NCBI GenBank assembly: GCA_938008865.1
Contig: CALLJA010000384.1
Location: 1-9,846, forward strand
Length of the DNA stretch: 9,846 bases
Origin: an uncultured Anaerolineales bacterium
GTDB lineage: Bacteria; Chloroflexota; Anaerolineae; Anaerolineales; Villigracilaceae
Direction: 5' to 3'
The notes below the pieces were generated by a model that was not told where the DNA came from, did not search any database, and worked only from the letters and a program-made list of their open reading frames with translations. Shown here one piece after another: positions 1 through 6,118 of the stretch; the stretch's first letter is position 1, and each line of letters starts with the position of its first letter. The translations under genes and the position numbers were made by a program.

Positions 1-881
1 TTTGCGCTTTGCTCGCGCGTGACCAACTCGCCCGCGTCCAGGCTGCCCTTGAAATCGGACATCATCTCGTCCACAACCTGCGCCACATGGATGGCGGACG
101 CGCGCACGGCGTAAACCGTCACCGCCAGGAAGAGCGGATCGTCACTCAGGATGGCGCGGCAGGCTGCGAGCAGGCTCGGCAGCGACTTGTACACTTCCCA
201 GACCTCGCCCTTGGGTCCGCGCCCGAACTTGGGCGGGTCGAGGATGATGCCGTCGTACTTCGAACCGCGCCTTGCCTCGCGCTCCACGTACTTGACCGCG
301 TCGTCCACGATCCAGCGGATGGGTTTGTCGTCCAGTTTCGAGAGGGACTGATTCTCGCGCGCCCAGGCCACGGACTTCTTCGACGCGTCCACGTGGGTGA
401 CATGGGCGCCCGCCGCGGCCGCCGCCAGTGAGGCCAGGCCGGTGTATCCAAACAGATTGAGCACCTTCACGGGGTCCCTGCGACTGTGCTCAGGGTGGAG
501 CCCCGCCCGTTTAATGGAATCAGCCATAAAGTCCCAGTGAGCGGCGACTTCGGGGAAGACGCCCAGATGGCGGCCCGGGGTGGTCATGGTCCAGAAGCGC
601 AGGTCTGTCCCGCTCGATAGCGGATAGCTCAACGCCCATTTCTCTTCCATCTTTTTCTTGGGGATCCAATGCCCGCCGCTTTCTTCGGCAGTGGGCTGGA
701 AGACGGCATGAACGTTGCTCCACTCGGCGGGGGACAGGGCGCGGGCCCACATGGCCTGTGCCTCGGGGCGGACAAAGGTGTATTTGCCGAAGCGTTCAAG
801 CTTGAGGCCATCGCCCGAATCGAGCAGGGCATAATCGGTCCAACGGGGGGAGTCGAGCAGGGTGAAGGGGAAGTCGGTCAT
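1..881 (-). CDS. Class I SAM-dependent methyltransferase, COG1092 / RlmI-RlmK-like (3' end cut by window edge)
   Basis: The frame is open from an ATG at 881-879 to the left edge, giving 293 residues with no stop, so the C-terminus (probably only a short piece) lies outside. Residues 1-110 form a small N-terminal domain with a YALLDSGDGLKLERFG segment (about 17-32). I see no PUA domain like that of RlmI. A Rossmann methyltransferase domain follows. Motif I is NLFGYTG (142-148), a probable SAM-ribose-binding acid is D165 in HVDAS, an acidic pair is D193-D194, and motif IV is DPPKFGRG (215-222). The DPPKF box is typical of rRNA methyltransferases related to RlmI/RlmK. The likely role is base methylation of 23S rRNA, but the target cannot be read from the sequence. 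It is divergent from the dcw operon, with 220 bp between the two start codons. The ribosome-binding site is weak, so the start is the least certain point. Confidence 0.85.
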   Translation of the reverse strand, partial: MTDFPFTLLDSPRWTDYALLDSGDGLKLERFGKYTFVRPEAQAMWARALSPAEWSNVHAVFQPTAEESGGHWIPKKKMEEKWALSYPLSSGTDLRFWTMTTPGRHLGVFPEVAAHWDFMADSIKRAGLHPEHSRRDPVKVLNLFGYTGLASLAAAAAGAHVTHVDASKKSVAWARENQSLSKLDDKPIRWIVDDAVKYVEREARRGSKYDGIILDPPKFGRGPKGEVWEVYKSLPSLLAACRAILSDDPLFLAVTVYAVRASAIHVAQVVDEMMSDFKGSLDAGELVTREQSA

Positions 882-910
882 GATACCTTGATGGGGAATT
901 GTTATGGAGC

Positions 911-949
911 GCAGATTTCAGCCTGCACATATTGCGGACTGAAATCCGC
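911..949. repeat. Imperfect palindrome / hairpin in the divergent intergenic region
   Basis: The arm 911-921 (GCAGATTTCAG) pairs with 939-949 (CTGAAATCCGC) with one A/C mismatch. Inside it, 923-927 pairs with 933-937 (one G-T wobble) around a CATAT loop. The right half can instead fold alone: TGCGGA (933-938) and TCCGCA (945-950) form a perfect 6-bp stem around CTGAAA. It lies upstream of the mraZ promoter and within 70 bp of the methyltransferase start, with no T-run on either side. It could be an operator, a 5' leader structure of the methyltransferase transcript, or a copy of a genome-wide REP-like element. The sequence alone does not decide between these. Confidence 0.5.
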
Positions 950-997
950 ACTCCGAAAAGCGCAATGGCACAGTAATGAAGAAACCGAAAGTACTAC

Positions 998-1026
998 TTG
1001 CTTTTTGCCCACGAAAACCGTATAAT
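998..1026 (+). promoter_or_regulatory. Predicted sigma-70-type promoter of the dcw operon
   Basis: A perfect -10 hexamer TATAAT lies at 1021-1026. A partial -35 hexamer TTGCTT lies at 998-1003, with the optimal 17-bp spacer. The predicted transcription start is about 1032-1035, giving a leader of roughly 70 nt before mraZ. The first MraZ-type box abuts the -10 directly, which supports this as the regulated promoter. Confidence 0.7.
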
Positions 1027-1050
1027 GTGGGAAAAAGTGGTAGAAAGTGG
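1027..1050 (+). promoter_or_regulatory. MraZ operator: three GTGG boxes at 10-bp spacing
   Basis: GTGG occurs at 1027-1030, 1037-1040 and 1047-1050, exactly one helical turn apart. The spacers are A/G-rich, and the second and third units are identical (AAAGTGGTAG). MraZ proteins are known to bind short direct repeats of this kind; the E. coli sites are TGGGN repeats separated by 5 nt. The array starts at the base after the -10 hexamer and covers the predicted transcription start. MraZ binding here should therefore block initiation, giving negative autoregulation of the operon. Confidence 0.8.
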
Positions 1051-1054
1051 TAGG

Positions 1055-1073
1055 ACGCCGGTCACCCCGGCGT
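1055..1073 (+). promoter_or_regulatory. Perfect stem-loop in the mraZ leader
   Basis: ACGCCGG (1055-1061) and CCGGCGT (1067-1073) form a perfect 7-bp GC-rich stem with the 5-nt loop TCACC. It sits in the predicted 5' leader, between the last GTGG box and the ribosome-binding site at about 1085-1091. No T-run follows, so it is not a standard intrinsic terminator. It may stabilise the mRNA 5' end or affect translation; that role is an inference. Confidence 0.5.
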
Positions 1074-1101
1074 TCACGTATTAAAAGGAAGTTTAGCACA
1101 A

Positions 1102-1542
1102 ATGTTCTTAGGTCAGTACCAGCACACTCTCGATGACAAGGGCCGCCTGATGATCCCGGCGCGCTTTCGTGAGTTGCTGGTCGGCGGCGCCTTCATCACG
1201 CAAGGCTTCGACCGCTGCCTCATGGTGATGACCACGGGATACTTCGAAGAAGTCTATCGCCGCATCAATTCCATGAACCTGGCCGACCCCACCGCGCGCC
1301 TGCTGCGCCGCCTGATCCTGGCAAATGCCTATCCGGTGGAAGTGGACAAGGTGGGGCGCATCCTTGTGCCCGGCAATCTGCGCCAGGTCATCAGCCTGGA
1401 GGGGGAGGCCATCGTGGCAGGGCAGGGCGATTACTTCGAGGTCTGGACTCCCGCCGCCTGGCAGGAACAGCAGGCGCAATTGTTGGACGTCGAGACCAAC
1501 AACCAGCGCTTTGCGACCCTCGATCTTTCATCGAAGCCGTAG
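1102..1542 (+). CDS. mraZ: Transcriptional regulator MraZ
   Basis: This 146-residue protein has the usual MraZ length and carries two AbrB/SpoVT-like half-domains. The first signature is D11-D12-K13-G14-R15 followed by P19 and R23. The second is D82-K83-V84-G85-R86 followed by P90 and R94. MraZ forms ring-shaped oligomers that bind direct repeats upstream of its own gene and control dcw transcription; three such repeats lie 52-75 bp upstream of this start. The start is well supported: AAGGAAG lies about 10 nt before the ATG, and the N-terminus MFLGQYQHTLDDKGR matches the family pattern. It is the first gene of the operon, and rsmH follows after 24 nt, the classical mraZ-mraW pair. A DNA-binding regulator acting on the dcw promoter is the confident reading; the sign of regulation here is inferred from box position. 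Confidence 0.96.
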   Translation: MFLGQYQHTLDDKGRLMIPARFRELLVGGAFITQGFDRCLMVMTTGYFEEVYRRINSMNLADPTARLLRRLILANAYPVEVDKVGRILVPGNLRQVISLEGEAIVAGQGDYFEVWTPAAWQEQQAQLLDVETNNQRFATLDLSSKP

Positions 1543-1559
1543 CGCAGATTCCTTTGCGC
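1542..1559 (+). promoter_or_regulatory. Small hairpin in the mraZ-rsmH gap
   Basis: GCGCAGA (1542-1548) pairs with TTTGCGC (1553-1559), with one G-T wobble, around a TTCC tetraloop. It fills most of the 24-nt gap and ends 7 nt before the rsmH ATG. No purine-rich ribosome-binding site is seen there. The stem may influence coupling between mraZ and rsmH translation. It has no T-run, so it is not a standard terminator. Confidence 0.35.
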
Positions 1560-1566
1560 ATTTGCC

Positions 1567-2484
1567 ATGCAGCCGCATACACCTGTACTTTATCAAGAGA
1601 TTATACACGCATTGCAGCCCCGCGATTTGGGGCGTTACGTGGATGGAACACTGGGCGCGGGCGGTCACGCTCGCGGCATTCTGGAGGCCTGCGCACCGGG
1701 CGGGCGTCTGTTGGGGCTGGACGTGGACCCGCAGGCGCTGGCGCTTGCCCGTGAGACCTTGGCTCCTTACGGGGAGCGCGCGACGCTGGTCCAGGCCTCC
1801 TATGAAACTCTCGCCGCCCAACTCTCGGCCTTGGGCTGGGACGCGGTCGACGGCGTGGTGCTCGACCTGGGCGCATCGTCCATGCAGTTCGATTGGCCCG
1901 AACGCGGATTCTCCTTTTTGCAGGATGGGCCGCTGGACATGCGCTTTGGTCCCTCGGCCCCGACCAGCGCGGCGGACCTGGTCAACGGGCTGGATGAGTC
2001 CGAACTGGCGGACCTAATCTTCCGCTACGGCGAGGAGCGCGACTCGCGCAAGATCGCCCGGGCCATTGTCCGAGCCAGGCCGTTGCACACGACCCGGGAG
2101 CTGGCCGCCGTCATCCAGGCCGCTTCTCCCCGCCGCGGCGACCGCATCCACCCCGCGACGCGCACCTTTCAGGCCCTGCGCATCGCCGTCAACGAGGAAC
2201 TGGCCGCAGTGGAGAACACGCTCCCGCAAGCGGTGGCTGCCCTCAGGCCCGGCGGCCGGCTGGCGGTGATCTCCTTCCACTCGCTGGAGGACCGCATCGT
2301 CAAGGATTTCCTCCGCGAACAGAGCCAGGACCACGTCAACCCGCCGTACGAACGCCTGTATGAGGTCGAACGCAAGGCTGTTGTCAAACTCATCACGCGC
2401 AAGCCGCTTACGGCTTCCGAAGAAGAAACGCGGGACAATCCGCGGGCGCGCAGCGCCAAACTCAGAGTAGCAGAGAAGTTATGA
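1567..2484 (+). CDS. rsmH: 16S rRNA (cytosine(1402)-N4)-methyltransferase RsmH
   Basis: The protein is 305 residues, close to the usual 300-320. RsmH (MraW) adds a methyl group from SAM to N4 of C1402 in 16S rRNA, in the ribosomal P site. Family motifs appear in order: HTPVL (4-8), the SAM-binding DGTLGAGGH (26-34), GLDVDP (50-55), VLDLGASSMQFD (98-109; usually LDLGVSSPQ), GPLDMRF (121-127) and ISFHSLEDRIVK (235-246). The middle helical insertion of the family occupies roughly 110-210. The ATG at 1567 is chosen because HTPVL normally begins a few residues from the N-terminus and no in-frame upstream start fits. No Shine-Dalgarno sequence is visible; a small hairpin precedes the start. The stop overlaps the next start as ATGA. 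The gene is conserved directly after mraZ in many bacteria. Confidence 0.97.
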   Translation: MQPHTPVLYQEIIHALQPRDLGRYVDGTLGAGGHARGILEACAPGGRLLGLDVDPQALALARETLAPYGERATLVQASYETLAAQLSALGWDAVDGVVLDLGASSMQFDWPERGFSFLQDGPLDMRFGPSAPTSAADLVNGLDESELADLIFRYGEERDSRKIARAIVRARPLHTTRELAAVIQAASPRRGDRIHPATRTFQALRIAVNEELAAVENTLPQAVAALRPGGRLAVISFHSLEDRIVKDFLREQSQDHVNPPYERLYEVERKAVVKLITRKPLTASEEETRDNPRARSAKLRVAEKL

Positions 2485-2948
2485 ACCTGGATACCGTCAC
2501 CAACCTATTCGACACCTATCGCATGGCTCCCTGGCGCATCCAGCGTCAGTGGATCGTGAGCTTTCTGCTGGCAGTTGTTTCGCTGGCGATGGTGGCCGCG
2601 CTGTACCTGGATGTAACTGCCCGCGCCGCCATCGCCGGGCGCGAGATTCAGAACCTGACCTATCAGATGTCCGTCATGCGGCAGGCCAATTCGGACCTGG
2701 AGACGCGCCTCGCCTCGCTGACCTCGGCCAGTATGATGGCGCAGCGCGCGCAAGCGTTGGGGTTCAAGGCTATGAGCACCGAGGAAGTGGAATACCTGGT
2801 GGTTCCGGGGTACGTTGCGCCGCAGCCTGAGATCCTCTCGGCCCTGCCGCAGGCCAGTTTGAGCGCGCCCAGCATCCCGCCCGAATACAGCCAGTCATTG
2901 CTGGATTGGTTCGACCAGACCATGCGGGCCTGGGGAGATGCGCAATGA
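2481..2948 (+). CDS. ftsL: FtsL-like bitopic cell division protein
   Basis: This 155-residue protein has the FtsL/DivIC plan. It has a short cytoplasmic N-terminus (1-24, with R14, R19, R22), one membrane segment (about 25-43), then a heptad-like helix (about 45-92), presumably an extracytoplasmic coiled coil. A proline- and serine-rich tail follows (about 108-140) and ends in an aromatic helix near LDWFDQ. FtsL pairs with other bitopic proteins and activates the FtsW-PBP pair at the septum. Sequence identity in this family is low, so the call rests on topology and on the exact ftsL position between rsmH and the class B PBP. The tail makes it longer than the roughly 100-120 residues of many FtsL proteins. 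ATGA overlaps join it to both neighbours, and AGAGAAG just upstream is a reasonable ribosome-binding site. It could equally be described as a septum-formation-initiator-like protein. Confidence 0.75.
   Translation: MNLDTVTNLFDTYRMAPWRIQRQWIVSFLLAVVSLAMVAALYLDVTARAAIAGREIQNLTYQMSVMRQANSDLETRLASLTSASMMAQRAQALGFKAMSTEEVEYLVVPGYVAPQPEILSALPQASLSAPSIPPEYSQSLLDWFDQTMRAWGDAQ
2932..2937 (+). promoter_or_regulatory. Ribosome-binding site that fixes the PBP start
   Basis: GGGGAG lies inside the 3' end of the ftsL-like gene, 7 nt before the ATG at 2945. It supports that start over the in-frame ATG at 2906, which would add 13 residues upstream of the basic N-terminus and lie deep within the preceding gene. 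Confidence 0.75.
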
Positions 2949-4696
2949 GGCGACAATATGCGTGGCGCTCGAACCTGCTGGCCGGTGTGCTGGCCTTTGT
3001 TGCGCTATCCATCCTTGCGCAGATGGTGCGCATCCAGACCAGCAAGGAAGCCGCCATCTTCAAGGAGCAGCGCAAGACTTACACGAGCGAACTGCGCACT
3101 TTTTACCCCGAGCGCGGCGAGATCTACGACCGCAACGGGCACCTGCTGGCGGGTAATCGCACCGTCTACGAAGTGGGCGTGGATTTGAACACAATCAAGG
3201 ATCCCAGCGCGATTGCGCTGGCGGTCAGTTCGGTCCTGGGCCTGGACTATAACGAACTGCTCGGCCAGATGACCAATCCGCCGGCCGGGCTGAGTTACCT
3301 GGTGCTGGCCAACTATGTCGAGAGCGAGCAGGCCCAGACCTTGAAGGCCCTGAAGGAAGAGGCGCAGCTCCAGGCCCCGGAAGGCGTGCGCGGCGCGTTG
3401 ACCGGGCTGGCCTTCAGTTCGCACCCCGAGCGCAGTTATCCCGAGGATGCGCTGGCCTCCAACGTGATCGGTTTCGTCAGCCGCGAGGGACGCGGCTACT
3501 TCGGCGTGGAGGAGAAGTACAACGACCTGCTGGCGGGCAACCCCGTGCAGGTGCTGGTTCCCACCGACCCGAACCAGGCTGTGGACATCCCGCATGTGCC
3601 GAACGGCACTACGCTCGTGCTAACGCTCAACCGCGACCTGCAGGCTGCCGCCGAAGGCATCCTCGACCAGGCCCTGACCGATTACGGCGCACAGGGCGGC
3701 ACGATCATCGTCATGGACCCGAGGACCGGCGAAGTGTTGGCAATGGCCGTCACCCCGCGCATGAACCTGAACGAGTTCTGGAATTATGGCGTGGTCTACG
3801 ACAACGCCAGCGACTTCAACCAGGCTGTCAGCGTACCGTATGAGCCGGGTTCGGTCATGAAGGTTCTCACCATGGCCGCCGCGCTCGACAGCGGCGCGGT
3901 TACTGCCAGCACACCCTTCCTCGACACCGGCGCGATCATGGTCGGCGGCGCAACCATCCGCAACTGGGACCTGCAAGCCTGGGGACCCCAGGACATGGTG
4001 GGCTGTTTACAACACTCGCTCAACGTGTGCATGGCGTACCTGTCCACCACGATGGGCGCGGAGACCTTCTACGGTTACATGAACCGTTTCGGGCTGGGCC
4101 GCCTGACCGGCGTGGACCTGTCAGGGGAAGCGGCGGGCAGGCTCAAGGTTCCGGGTGATGAGGATTGGTACCCTGTGGACCTGGGCACCAACTCCTTTGG
4201 GCAGGGCGTGGCCGTCACGCCCATCCAGATGCTGATGGCCGCCTCGTCCATCGCCAACGACGGGCGCATGGTTACGCCGCATGTGCTATATGCCATGATG
4301 CGCGAGGGCCACCAGTACAGCGTGCCGGCCCAATACGCGGGCACGCCCATCCAGGCGGGCACGGCCCGCACCCTAAGTGAAATGCTGGCGCTCTCGCTCG
4401 AACAGGAATCCTCGCTGGCGCTGGTGCCCGGCTACCGTGTGGCGGGTAAAACCGGTACCGCGCAGATCCCCACCGAGAGCGGCTTCTACGATAGCGAACA
4501 TACCAACGCCTCCTTCATCGGCTGGGGCCCGGTGGATGATCCGCGTTTCATGATCTACGTCTGGCTCGAGCAGCCCTCGGCCTCCATCTGGGGCTCCGAG
4601 ACGGCTGCCCCGGTCTTCTCGGAGATGGCCCAGAAGACGGTCCTGCTTTTGGACATACCGCCCGACTATATTCGACAACAGATCGCCGTCAGATAG
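2945..4696 (+). CDS. ftsI: Class B penicillin-binding protein (FtsI / PBP2-like septal transpeptidase)
   Basis: This 583-residue peptidoglycan D,D-transpeptidase is anchored in the membrane and acts outside it. A basic N-terminus (MRRQYAWR) precedes one membrane segment (about 11-28). The PBP dimerisation domain starts with the RGEIYDRNG motif (57-65). The transpeptidase domain (about 265-575) has all three active-site motifs: S303-V-M-K306 with the acylated serine, S358-L-N360, and K502-T-G-T505. There is no sequence left for C-terminal PASTA domains, unlike PBP2x or SpoVD. The start at 2945 gives an ATGA overlap with the upstream gene and a GGGGAG site 7 nt away. Position after the ftsL-like gene and in one operon with ftsW indicates the septal PBP that crosslinks strands made by FtsW. 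The family is certain; the septal role is inferred from context. Confidence 0.93.
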   Translation: MRRQYAWRSNLLAGVLAFVALSILAQMVRIQTSKEAAIFKEQRKTYTSELRTFYPERGEIYDRNGHLLAGNRTVYEVGVDLNTIKDPSAIALAVSSVLGLDYNELLGQMTNPPAGLSYLVLANYVESEQAQTLKALKEEAQLQAPEGVRGALTGLAFSSHPERSYPEDALASNVIGFVSREGRGYFGVEEKYNDLLAGNPVQVLVPTDPNQAVDIPHVPNGTTLVLTLNRDLQAAAEGILDQALTDYGAQGGTIIVMDPRTGEVLAMAVTPRMNLNEFWNYGVVYDNASDFNQAVSVPYEPGSVMKVLTMAAALDSGAVTASTPFLDTGAIMVGGATIRNWDLQAWGPQDMVGCLQHSLNVCMAYLSTTMGAETFYGYMNRFGLGRLTGVDLSGEAAGRLKVPGDEDWYPVDLGTNSFGQGVAVTPIQMLMAASSIANDGRMVTPHVLYAMMREGHQYSVPAQYAGTPIQAGTARTLSEMLALSLEQESSLALVPGYRVAGKTGTAQIPTESGFYDSEHTNASFIGWGPVDDPRFMIYVWLEQPSASIWGSETAAPVFSEMAQKTVLLLDIPPDYIRQQIAVR

Positions 4697-4702
4697 CCAA
4701 CC

Positions 4703-6118
4703 ATGCTTACGTTTGCAGACGCGCTCGAAGCTCTCACAGGTCTCCGCCCGGAGCACGCCGCCACGGTCATTACCGAGGCGGCCATTGACTCCCGGCAGGT
4801 GATTCCCGGCTCGCTGTTCGTGGCCATTCCTGGCGAACGCGCCGACGGTCACGACTTTGTGGGTGAGGCTTTTCGGCGCGGCGCATCTTTCGCCCTGATC
4901 CAGCGCGACGTGGACGCCTCGCTGCGGACCCTCGACCTGCGCGGCGGCCTGACGGCGGACCCCGCCTTCGACCTGAACTCGCCTTTGTGCCTGCGCGTGG
5001 ACAATACCGTCACGGCCCTGCAGAAGATCGCGCGCTTCTGGCGGCGCAAATTGAACCTGCGCGTGGTGGGCATTACCGGCAGCGTTGGCAAATCGACCAC
5101 CAAGGAAGTGGTGGCGCAGGTGCTCAGTCAACGTTACCGTACGCTCAAAAGCCCGGGTAACCTCAACAACGAGATCGGCTTGCCGCTGACTATGCTTCGC
5201 CTAGGCACGGGCTACGAACGCGCCGTGCTCGAAATGGGATTCTACGTGCCGGGCGAAATTGCCTTCCTGTGCGATATTGCCCAGCCGCAGGTCGGCGTGG
5301 TCAGCAATATCGGCACGGTCCACGCCGAACGGGCAGGCTCGCAGGAGAATATCTTCGTTGGCAAGTCCGAACTTGTGCAGTCGCTGCCCGAGAGTGGCGT
5401 GGCCATCCTGAACTTTGATGACCCGTGGGTGCGCAAGATGGAAGAAAAGACCCGCGCGCGCGTCTTCTTCTACGGATTGTCGCCCGAAGCCGAACTGTGG
5501 GCTGACAACGTCGAAGGCCTCGGCCTGGACGGCATCCGCTTTCGCCTGCACTATCACCGCGAGACGCTGCACCTGCGCATCCCGATGATCGGGCGGCATT
5601 CGGTGCATACCGCGTTGCGCGCCACGGCGGTCGGCCTGGCCGAAGGGTTGACCTGGCAGGAGATCTTCGACGGGCTGCGCCAGGGACATTCGCAGCTGCG
5701 CTTGGTGGCGGTCCGTACCGAGGCGGGTGCGCTGATCCTTGACGACACCTACAATGCCTCACCCGAGTCGATGCTGGCGGCGCTCAACCTGCTCAGCGAA
5801 CTGGACGGGCGCAAGATCGCCGTGTTGGGCGACATGCTTGAACTGGGTCCCTACGAGCGTCAGGGACACGAGATGGTCGGGATGCGTGCCGCCCAGGTGG
5901 CGCACACCCTGCTGACGCTCGGTCCGCGCGCGCACACCATCGCCGAATCGGCCCGCCGCGCGGGCATGCGCAGCAACCGCGTCATCGAGTTCCAGGAGCA
6001 AGACCTAATCGTAACCTGGCTGAAACAGAACCTGGCGGACAAAGATGCCGTGTTGATCAAAGGCTCGCACGGCCTGCGCATGGACCGCATCACTGCCGCC
6101 CTGGAGATCCGCTCATGA
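4703..6118 (+). CDS. murF: UDP-N-acetylmuramoyl-tripeptide--D-alanyl-D-alanine ligase MurF
   Basis: This cytoplasmic ATP-dependent ligase of 471 residues adds D-Ala-D-Ala to the UDP-MurNAc-tripeptide, the last soluble step of precursor synthesis. The N-terminal substrate domain (about 1-95) contains IDSRQVIPGSLFVAIPG (29-45), typical of MurE/MurF. The central ATPase domain has the P-loop GITGSVGKSTTKE (123-135, with K130), followed by NLNNEIGLPL and LEMG. The C-terminal domain has DDTYNASPESM, VLGDMLELG and KGSHGLRMD. NASPESM and the absence of a DNPR motif separate it from MurE. It starts 6 nt after the PBP stop with no clear ribosome-binding site, so translation may depend on coupling. It ends in an ATGA overlap with mraY. 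murE, which normally comes just before murF, is not here, and this gene has standard MurF length, so it is not a MurE-MurF fusion. Confidence 0.96.
   Translation: MLTFADALEALTGLRPEHAATVITEAAIDSRQVIPGSLFVAIPGERADGHDFVGEAFRRGASFALIQRDVDASLRTLDLRGGLTADPAFDLNSPLCLRVDNTVTALQKIARFWRRKLNLRVVGITGSVGKSTTKEVVAQVLSQRYRTLKSPGNLNNEIGLPLTMLRLGTGYERAVLEMGFYVPGEIAFLCDIAQPQVGVVSNIGTVHAERAGSQENIFVGKSELVQSLPESGVAILNFDDPWVRKMEEKTRARVFFYGLSPEAELWADNVEGLGLDGIRFRLHYHRETLHLRIPMIGRHSVHTALRATAVGLAEGLTWQEIFDGLRQGHSQLRLVAVRTEAGALILDDTYNASPESMLAALNLLSELDGRKIAVLGDMLELGPYERQGHEMVGMRAAQVAHTLLTLGPRAHTIAESARRAGMRSNRVIEFQEQDLIVTWLKQNLADKDAVLIKGSHGLRMDRITAALEIRS

Noticed and set aside
9..431. Plus-strand open frame opposite the methyltransferase, and another at 669-1025
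   Set aside because: The minus-strand frame there carries clear SAM-methyltransferase motifs (NLFGYTG, DPPKFGRG); the plus frames show none, and the second runs through the dcw promoter.
1008..1031. CCCAC (1008-1012) as an inverted fourth MraZ box opposite GTGGG (1027-1031)
   Set aside because: Only five bases, not in phase with the 10-bp array, and such short matches arise by chance; not enough to call a site.
1027..1053. Short direct repeats as a CRISPR-like or tandem-repeat locus
   Set aside because: Only three 10-bp units, placed at a promoter directly before mraZ; the operator explanation is fully sufficient.
1055..1073. Leader stem-loop as an intrinsic terminator or attenuator
   Set aside because: No T-run follows the stem, so the standard terminator signature is missing; kept only as a leader structure.
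2906..2944. Earlier in-frame ATG for the PBP at 2906
   Set aside because: It would add 13 residues before the basic N-terminus and overlap the upstream gene by 43 nt. The ATG at 2945 has GGGGAG 7 nt upstream and forms an ATGA junction.
3005..3595. Minus-strand open frame (196 residues) opposite the PBP, and similar ones at 4373-5131 and 6601-7515
   Set aside because: They mirror codon structure of the plus-strand genes, have biased composition and no domain pattern.
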